NCBI GenBank assembly: GCA_020248865.1
Contig: JADCGS010000002.1
Coordinates: 1-54,648, forward strand
DNA: 54,648 nucleotides
Origin: Burkholderiales bacterium
GTDB taxonomy: Bacteria; Pseudomonadota; Gammaproteobacteria; Burkholderiales; Burkholderiaceae_F
Direction of reading: 5' to 3'
Below the pieces are notes generated by a model, which was not told the DNA's origin, did not search any database, and saw only the letters and a program-made list of their open reading frames with translations. How positions within the stretch are numbered: the first letter of the stretch is position 1; the number at the start of each line of letters is the position of its first letter. Below, piece after piece: positions 49,775 to 54,648 of this stretch. Made by a program: the position numbers and the translations under genes.

Positions 49775-49783
49775 ATTTTTGCA

Positions 49784-50056
49784 ATGAAAACCGCCGTCAT
49801 CCCCCAAGTCCGAGTCGAGCCGGAGTTGCGCGCTGATCTTGATTCGGTGCTCTTGCCTGGCGAGACGCTGACGGAATTTGTCGAGGCATCGGTGCGTCGC
49901 GCCGTCGAGTTTCGACGCGTGCAAACTGACTTCGCCGCGCGCTGCGAAGCCTCGTTAGCGGCGTACGAGCGCACTGGGACGTCCATTTCGTCGGACGTCG
50001 TTCTCAGAAAGCTTGAGGCGAAAGTCGCAGCGCGGGTGAAGCAACTGCGCAAATGA
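49784..50056 (+). CDS. Antitoxin of a type II TA pair (ribbon-helix-helix-like)
   Basis: The 90-aa protein has an N-terminal strand-helix-helix, MKTAVIPQVRVEPELRADLD, then LPGETLTEFVEASVRRAVEFRRVQ, the look of an RHH DNA-binding domain. The C-terminal half is charged and helical, ending KVAARVKQLRK, suited to binding a toxin. ATG 49784 is preferred over 49760 because the latter lies inside the operator palindrome. Its stop overlaps the toxin start by four bases. Confidence 0.8.
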   Translation: MKTAVIPQVRVEPELRADLDSVLLPGETLTEFVEASVRRAVEFRRVQTDFAARCEASLAAYERTGTSISSDVVLRKLEAKVAARVKQLRK

Positions 50057-50367
50057 CGTTCAAGGTCGAGTTCACGCCCGAGGCTGAAGCCGATCTGGAT
50101 CGCCTGTTCGACTTCCTGCTGGATCGCGCTGAGACGGTGGATGACGCCATGCGTGCCTGCCAGGCGATCGAGGCTCTTCGCACTGCTGCCAACAGTCATC
50201 TTTCGATCACGCCCTACAGCTACCGCAAGGTGGGTGTACGAGCGACACTTCGCGAACTGATCGTCCCGTTCGGCTCCACCGGATACATCCTGCGGTTCGA
50301 CATTCGCACGCCGGAATTGGTCCTCGTCATCGGCGCGCGCCATCAGCGCGAAGAGGACTTCCACTGA
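50053..50367 (+). CDS. RelE/ParE family toxin
   Basis: The 104-aa protein begins MTFKVEFTPEAEADLDRLFDFLLDRA and ends RFDIRTPELVLVIGARHQREEDF, the strand-helix start and C-terminal strand pattern of the RelE/ParE superfamily. In the middle, SYRKVGVRATLRELIVPFGSTGYILR matches the ParE-like beta-sheet. Whether it acts on gyrase or on mRNA is unclear. It is coupled to the antitoxin by an ATGA overlap. Confidence 0.85.
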   Translation: MTFKVEFTPEAEADLDRLFDFLLDRAETVDDAMRACQAIEALRTAANSHLSITPYSYRKVGVRATLRELIVPFGSTGYILRFDIRTPELVLVIGARHQREEDFH

Positions 50368-50443
50368 AAGCAGGCCCGGCTGCGGCTTCCGCCTGCACCC
50401 GCAGCCCGCCCAGGGGCAGCCGGTCATCAACGTCATCCTGGGT

Positions 50444-50493
50444 CTGTTGACGATTGCGTGCCTTTGACCCAGATAATCGTTACGAGCTGACCC
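50444..50493. repeat. 50-bp direct repeat, copy 2, right of the toxin-antitoxin genes
   Basis: Same order and spacing of blocks as copy 1 at 49583-49632 (CTGTTGACGATTGCGTGCC, GATAATCG, AGCTGACCC). The two copies bracket an 861-bp unit holding only the TA genes. Copy 2 contains CTTTGACCCA, a motif also found at the IS21 ends. Confidence 0.7.
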
Positions 50494-50623
50494 AGCGCTG
50501 ACGGGAAAACTGCGCATGACGCCGAGGACTTGTGCCGTTTCCTCGTGGGTCAGCTGTACTCAATCAGGCGGGTTGATTCGGCGCGATCCTGCACAGCCGG
50601 GGCTGTGCGGTTGCCGCAGCCGC

Positions 50624-51757
50624 CTAGCGCTGCTCGATGAGCGCCCGCACCGCGTCGATCTCCTTCGCGCGCGCCGCGTCGTCCGCCGGCGCCGGCAGGA
50701 AGACATCCGGCAGCACGCCGACCGCATCGATCGGCATGTGCGGCAGCCGCTTCGACCGCGACGTCGCATAGAGCACCAAGCGCTTGCCCGAGGGCAGCTT
50801 GTGCGGCCGCAGGTTGGAATAGTCGAGCGCGCCCGACGTGCGCCGCCCGAACAGCTTGACGTTCCAGGCCTGCTGCACCGCCAGCAGGAACTGCTCGCAC
50901 GAACTGCCGCACGCCCTGTCGGTCAGGACGGCCACGCGCGCCGGCCGCTTGCGGCCCGGCTCATCGGGATCGATCCTGGTCACCGTGTCCCCGAGTCGCG
51001 GATGCGCCGCATAGGTGCCAGGCGGCACCGCCCGCATGGCTGCAACAAGGGGTTCGAGAAACGCGATGCAGTTCCTGTCGCCCGGCGCCCAGAAATCGCA
51101 CAGGCCAGCGGTAACTTCGATATTGGCGGGCGTCGACAGAAACTCAACGCCGGCGATGAAGATGGGATTGCCGATCACCGCATCGGCGATGGGCTTGTAG
51201 GTGTTGTCATCGCCGCCATTGTTGTTGCGCACGTCGATGATCCAGTTCGGCGTAAGCTCAAGCCGCTTGCGGTTGTCGGCCATCATCTTTGCGATGTCTT
51301 CGGTGGCCGACGCAAAGAAGGTGGGGAATGTCAGGAGCACCGTCTTGTCCGAAAGCCAGGCGATCTGCGCCTTCGGCTCCGGCTTCTTCGCCGCCTCGTT
51401 CCCGGTCTTCTTCTGGGCATCCCTGGCCGGAGACCAGTCTGCTGGCACAACCGCCAGATGGCCCTCGCGCCAGGCCCTGAGATAGGTCTTGATGATGGCG
51501 CCGCAATCGTCCTCTGTCTTCGCCGACGCGGCCTCGCGCAACGCCTTGTCATAGGCCGCAGCGATCACAGCCTCGCCGCGGAACTTGCGGTTGTCGGCAG
51601 CCCCGGTGTCATTGGCGATCAGGAAGTCGGGCAGATAGGCAATGTCGCCACGGCAATTGTCGGCAACGCCGGCCTCGTTGGCCGAAGCCGAAGCGGCCAG
51701 CGCGAATGCCACGGCAAGGGTGGCGGGCATGATGGCAACTGCACGAAGTAGACGCAT
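50624..51757 (-). CDS. S41 family peptidase (tail-specific protease-like), exported
   Basis: The 377-aa protein has a signal peptide (MRLLRAVAIMPATLAVAFAL, cut near ASASA). The core has the S41 pattern: LTFPTFFASATEDIAKMM, NWIIDVRNNNGGDD, and the nucleophile region AVLTDRACGSSCEQFLLAVQ followed by FGRRTSGALDYSN. No PDZ domain is evident. It probably cleaves proteins in the periplasm. ATG 51757 begins the signal peptide; the open frame continues upstream into the IS1595 element but is not coding there. Its region directly upstream is occupied by the left end of the IS. Confidence 0.85.
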   Translation of the reverse strand: MRLLRAVAIMPATLAVAFALAASASANEAGVADNCRGDIAYLPDFLIANDTGAADNRKFRGEAVIAAAYDKALREAASAKTEDDCGAIIKTYLRAWREGHLAVVPADWSPARDAQKKTGNEAAKKPEPKAQIAWLSDKTVLLTFPTFFASATEDIAKMMADNRKRLELTPNWIIDVRNNNGGDDNTYKPIADAVIGNPIFIAGVEFLSTPANIEVTAGLCDFWAPGDRNCIAFLEPLVAAMRAVPPGTYAAHPRLGDTVTRIDPDEPGRKRPARVAVLTDRACGSSCEQFLLAVQQAWNVKLFGRRTSGALDYSNLRPHKLPSGKRLVLYATSRSKRLPHMPIDAVGVLPDVFLPAPADDAARAKEIDAVRALIEQR

Positions 51758-51811
51758 AAAGATCCTGGGGGCGTTATCCGCACCGGACGCTCTCGACCAT
51801 CGCGGGATCAT

Positions 51812-52944
51812 GAGCATAGGAGTCTCCAGGGCTCTCCATTTAACCGGACTCAGGGGTAGGCTGCCGGTGTGAGCCAGCTGCGGGCAGGGAGGGACTACCC
51901 CAGATCGCTGGGAGAGTTTCAGGCGTGGTCTCGAACCGATGCCGACTGCCTGGACTACCTCGAGTGGCTGCGCTGGCCCACTGGTTTCGTCTGCCCGGCT
52001 TGCCTGGGGCGTGCCGGCTGGCGACTGGGCGACGGGCGCTTCAAGTGCGTCGCGTGCGGCGTGCGTTGCTCCGTCACCGCCGCAACGATCTTCGACCGCA
52101 CTCGTACGCCCTTGACCTTGTGGTTTACCGCCTGCTGGCTCTTCGCCACCGGCAAGGACGGAATCGCTGCGCTGAGTCTGAAGCGCACTCTGGACGTCGG
52201 TTCCGACCAGACCGTATGGGCCATGCTTCACCGGCTGAGGGCCTTGCTGGTATGCCCGGGGCGCGAGCGCCTGGTCGGCGCCGTGGTGGTCGACGAGACA
52301 TGCATCGCCCGGTCGAGATCCTGGGGTTGGCCGTGGCAAAGGCAGGGGCGACAAGGTCTTGACGGGCATCGCGGTGGAGATCAAGGAGCCCAGTGGCTAC
52401 GGGCGATGCCGGATCGCGCCGCTGGTTGACGCCTCGGCTGCATCCCTGCACGCTTTCGTCCGCGATCACGTCGAGCCAGGCGCCACCGTCATCACGGACG
52501 GCTGGAAAGGCTACCTTGGACTGGACCGACACGGCTACACCCATGAAGCGCGCAGTCAGCGCGCGGCCCGGCGTAGCGGCGATGAGCAGGCTGCGGAGTT
52601 GCTGCCCGCCGTTCACAGAGTTGCCTGGCTGGCCAAGAGGTGGATTCTCGGTACACACCAAGGTGCCATCGACCACGCGCACTTGCACGACTACCTCAGC
52701 GAGTTCGTGTTCCGCTTTAATCGGCGTCACTCCCGCAGCCGGGGAATGGTGTTCTACCGAGTACTCGAGCTTGCCGTTCGGCACGCTCCCGTACGCTACG
52801 CAGACATCGCCGCAGGCTAGCGGCCTCGCAATACGCCACCGACACCACCCTCCTCCCGAGGCAAGCCGGCAAGCCTCGAGCGAGCAGCGGCTGGTCGACC
52901 CTTGCGGTCCGGTTAAATGGAGAGCCCTGGAATTTCCTATGCTC
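51812..52944 (+). mobile_element. IS1595-family insertion sequence
   Basis: Inverted repeats of 38 bp (51812-51849 and 52907-52944) match except for two or three central positions. The inner part GGGCTCTCCATTTAACCGG is perfect and is probably the functional end. Between them lies a single frameshifted transposase gene. No 8-bp target duplication was found beyond either end. The left flank carries an S41 peptidase gene and the right flank a truncated PurM-like gene, so DNA was probably lost at this element. Confidence 0.85.
51869..52820 (+). pseudogene. IS1595-family transposase, frameshifted
   Basis: The first frame (GTG 51869) encodes the N-terminal zinc ribbon CPACLGRAGW..CVACG and the region before the catalytic core (ALSLKRTLDVGSDQTVWAMLHRLR, VVVDET). 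After DETCIA the frame is lost. The neighbouring frame gives KVLTGIAVEIKE, ATVITDGWKGY and the end LHDYLSEFVFRFNRRHSR of ISXO2-like transposases. Removing one C from CCC at 52308-52310 restores a continuous protein of about 316 aa. It is inactive unless that base is a sequence error. Confidence 0.85.
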
Positions 52945-53256
52945 CGCCAGCGTGTCCTGCGCAATGGCGTCGTAGTAGGTGCGGCCGGTGATCGCGCGCA
53001 TCGCGTCGGCCACCAGCGCCTTGGTGCCCAGGCAATCGGTGATGCTGGCGAGATAGAACTCGCCGCAGTCGACAACGTAGGCGCTCTCGCCGCGCGAGGC
53101 CGCGACTTCCTGCAGGCCGTGCTGCGCGAGTTGCCCCGCGGTTGACGCCGCCGCCTGCTGCGCGAGGATCTTCAGCGGATCGATGCGCGCGTAGTCGACG
53201 CCCGCCTGCTGGTACGACAGCGGGGCGGCAGGTGAAGTCGGAGTGGCTTGGCTCAC
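52945..53256 (-). pseudogene. PurM/AIR-synthase-like protein, truncated by the IS1595 element
   Basis: From GTG 53256 the frame gives SYQQAGVDYARIDPLKILAQQ, HGLQEVAASRGESAYVVDCGE, CLGTKALVADAMRAITGRTYYDAIAQDT, the N-terminal part of a PurM-related AIR-synthase-like protein. After about 104 residues it runs into the right inverted repeat of the IS and the rest is missing. The missing part is not found beyond the IS, where an S41 peptidase gene lies instead. This implies a deletion or rearrangement. Confidence 0.75.
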
Positions 53257-53505
53257 GGCGTGCAGACGAAGGCGCTGCCGCGCGGAAGACCGATCAACCG
53301 CGGGCGCGCGACGCTCAGTGCAGAGGCAGCAGCGAGGCGCGGCCGGAGCACCACGTGGCAACGCGGCGGGTCGGGTGGCGTCGGCACGATCAACGCCGCG
53401 GTCAGTGCGTCAGCGCCCCGCATGGCTCGGAGCGAACGAACAGCCACGAGACCGAATCGCGACACGCGCGGGGCGCTCACATTGAAGCGAACGCGGGTCA
53501 ACGAT

Positions 53506-53865
53506 TCAGTCGGCCTCGGTCACACCAAGGCGCCGCGCGAAGTCCGTGTCGCGGATCTGCAGGTAGTCCTCGGTGGTGAAGCCGTCGTGATCGTGCGCCA
53601 GCATCATCATGTCCTCGAAGATCTCGGGGAACGCGCTGGTCGGATAGATCTCCGCGTGCTCGGTGCGGGCGGTCGGCGTCCACGGCCGGCCGGCCTTCGC
53701 CGGCAGCTTGACGCCCGCCTCCACGAAGACGCAGTACTCGCCGGCATGGAACAGATCGCGCGGCGAGTGATACTCGGCCACCTCGCGGCCGTCGATCACG
53801 AGCACTTCATAGTCATCGACCTTCTTCACGCTGTCGACCTTGCGGACGGTGACGAGCTTGCGCAT
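53506..53865 (-). CDS. Hypothetical protein, N-terminus like DRB0094-type RNA ligases
   Basis: The 119-aa protein starts MRKLVTVRKVDSVKKVDDYEVLVIDG and continues FHAGEYCVFVEAGVKLP. This loosely resembles the N-terminal segment of DRB0094-family RNA ligases, which are about three times longer. The second half (EIFEDMMMLAHDHDGFTTEDYLQIRDTDFARRLG) is not like a ligase and has no KxDG motif. It may be a stand-alone small protein or a truncated, refashioned gene. ATG 53865 was chosen because the similarity starts there. Confidence 0.45.
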   Translation of the reverse strand: MRKLVTVRKVDSVKKVDDYEVLVIDGREVAEYHSPRDLFHAGEYCVFVEAGVKLPAKAGRPWTPTARTEHAEIYPTSAFPEIFEDMMMLAHDHDGFTTEDYLQIRDTDFARRLGVTEAD

Positions 53866-53942
53866 GACGCGACTCCGGCGACTGTTGGGCGTTCGCATCC
53901 TAGCGGAGCCGGTCCCGGCTCGGCCCGGCCAGAGCAAGGGCA

Positions 53943-54506
53943 TCACCGTCCGCCCTTCGCCTCCACCGCCGCAATCACCCGGCTCACCCGCGACACGCTC
54001 AGCCCCAGCTCGCTTGCAATGGCCGCCATCGTGAAGGCGCCGTCCCGGTAAGCGCGCAGCATCGCCTGGTCCCGCTCGGGGCCGGCGGCCAACATGCTGG
54101 CAAGCGACGCCGGCCGGCGCGTCTGGCGCCTGGGTACCCCGTCGGTGCCGCGCCCGTCCGCGCGCGCAGCCGGCAGGCGGCGCAGCGTGCGCTCGACAAG
54201 CACTTCGTCACCCAGAAACACCTGCTGCCGCAGGCCGGATGCCCAGAGGCTCTCGTCGGAGACCTCGGCTACCATCTTCGCGTAGACAGCACCTGCCCGG
54301 CGGCGGTCGGCGGCTGTGGCTGCTGGCCGCTCCAGCAGGTAGCCATGCAGCCCGTCGCTATCGAGCCACTGCGGCGTGGGCGACGGTCCGACGTGTGCGC
54401 GATAGCTCGACCACGGCCAGTCGGCAGCGGCGGCCACGATGCGCGCGGCCACCGGGTTGCGCTCGACGTATCGGCACAGCGACAGCAGGTAGGCGTCGCG
54501 GTCCAC
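53943..54506 (-). pseudogene. REP-associated tyrosine transposase (RAYT) remnant
   Basis: The frame has VDRDAYLLSLCRYVERNPVAARIV and DWPWSSYRAHVG, the central motif of the Y1/RAYT family, and then a C-terminal helical region ending LGLSVSRVSRVIAAVEAKGG, a helix-turn-helix. The N-terminal half that should carry HxH and the start of the fold is missing. Upstream of VDRDAY the reading changes to unrelated sequence up to the window edge. It is probably a broken RAYT. Confidence 0.65.
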
Positions 54507-54648
54507 CAGGCCACGCGCGCATCCTGCAGCCGGCAGGGCGCGCAGCGGATGATGAGCGCAGCGCCGTCGCGCTGGAAGGCCAGCGTGCCGAGCTGCGTGG
54601 TGCGGACACGGCCATCGAGCAGCCGCAGGCCGAGCGGCGAGGTGGCCA

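Noticed and set aside
50516..51751. 411-aa plus-strand frame
   Set aside because: Antisense to the S41 peptidase, which has a signal peptide and family motifs.

Overview
The window is 54.6 kb of high-GC DNA. Gene content and order point to a betaproteobacterium of the order Burkholderiales: rsmB, a DUF4390 gene, an NtrY-type kinase and an NtrX-like regulator without an AAA+ domain run into trkA, and there is a DUF3567 gene, a nickel urease operon and TRAP transporters. No rRNA, tRNA or CRISPR array was recognised.

Layout. 1-13.7 kb (+): rsmB, DUF4390, ntrY/ntrX-like pair, trkA, a three-gene TRAP transporter, trkH and a small degenerate COG0523-like gene. 13.8-19.3 kb: DUF3567, MFS transporter (-), GMC oxidoreductase, rhodanese (-) and a di-heme peroxidase lipoprotein. 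19.3-21.9 kb: a patch of different base composition with a frameshifted GIY-YIG/DUF4357 gene and a LysE exporter. 21.9-27.1 kb (-): complete ureDABCEFG. 27.1-30.7 kb (-): a second LysE exporter, a decayed stretch, a small lipoprotein and a secreted alpha/beta hydrolase. 30.9-33.2 kb (+): an OmpR-type two-component pair preceded by five tandem 11-bp repeats. 33.3-39.2 kb (+): full-length metH, a PfpI/DJ-1 protein and two small proteins. 39.3-54.6 kb is a mobile and decaying zone.

Main result. An IS21-family element (39333-49484) has its istA split by a second, 7518-bp element (40426-47943). An AGCACCTG duplication flanks that insert, and removing it with one copy restores an uninterrupted istA frame. 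The inner element has IS21-style multiple subterminal repeats at both ends but no transposase. It carries only a 2086-aa protein (Cap4/DUF4297-like PD-(D/E)XK nuclease, STAND NTPase, long helical C-terminus) and an overlapping 247-aa partner. This looks like an AVAST (Avs) antiphage system, most like type III, packaged as a non-autonomous transposon.

To its right are a type II toxin-antitoxin pair with a perfect palindromic operator, bracketed by 50-bp direct repeats; an S41 peptidase; an IS1595-family element with 38-bp inverted repeats and a frameshifted transposase; a PurM-like gene cut off at that IS; a small unknown protein; and a decayed REP-associated tyrosine transposase. A 60-bp repeat occurs three times inside the rsmB reading frame and twice after trkH.
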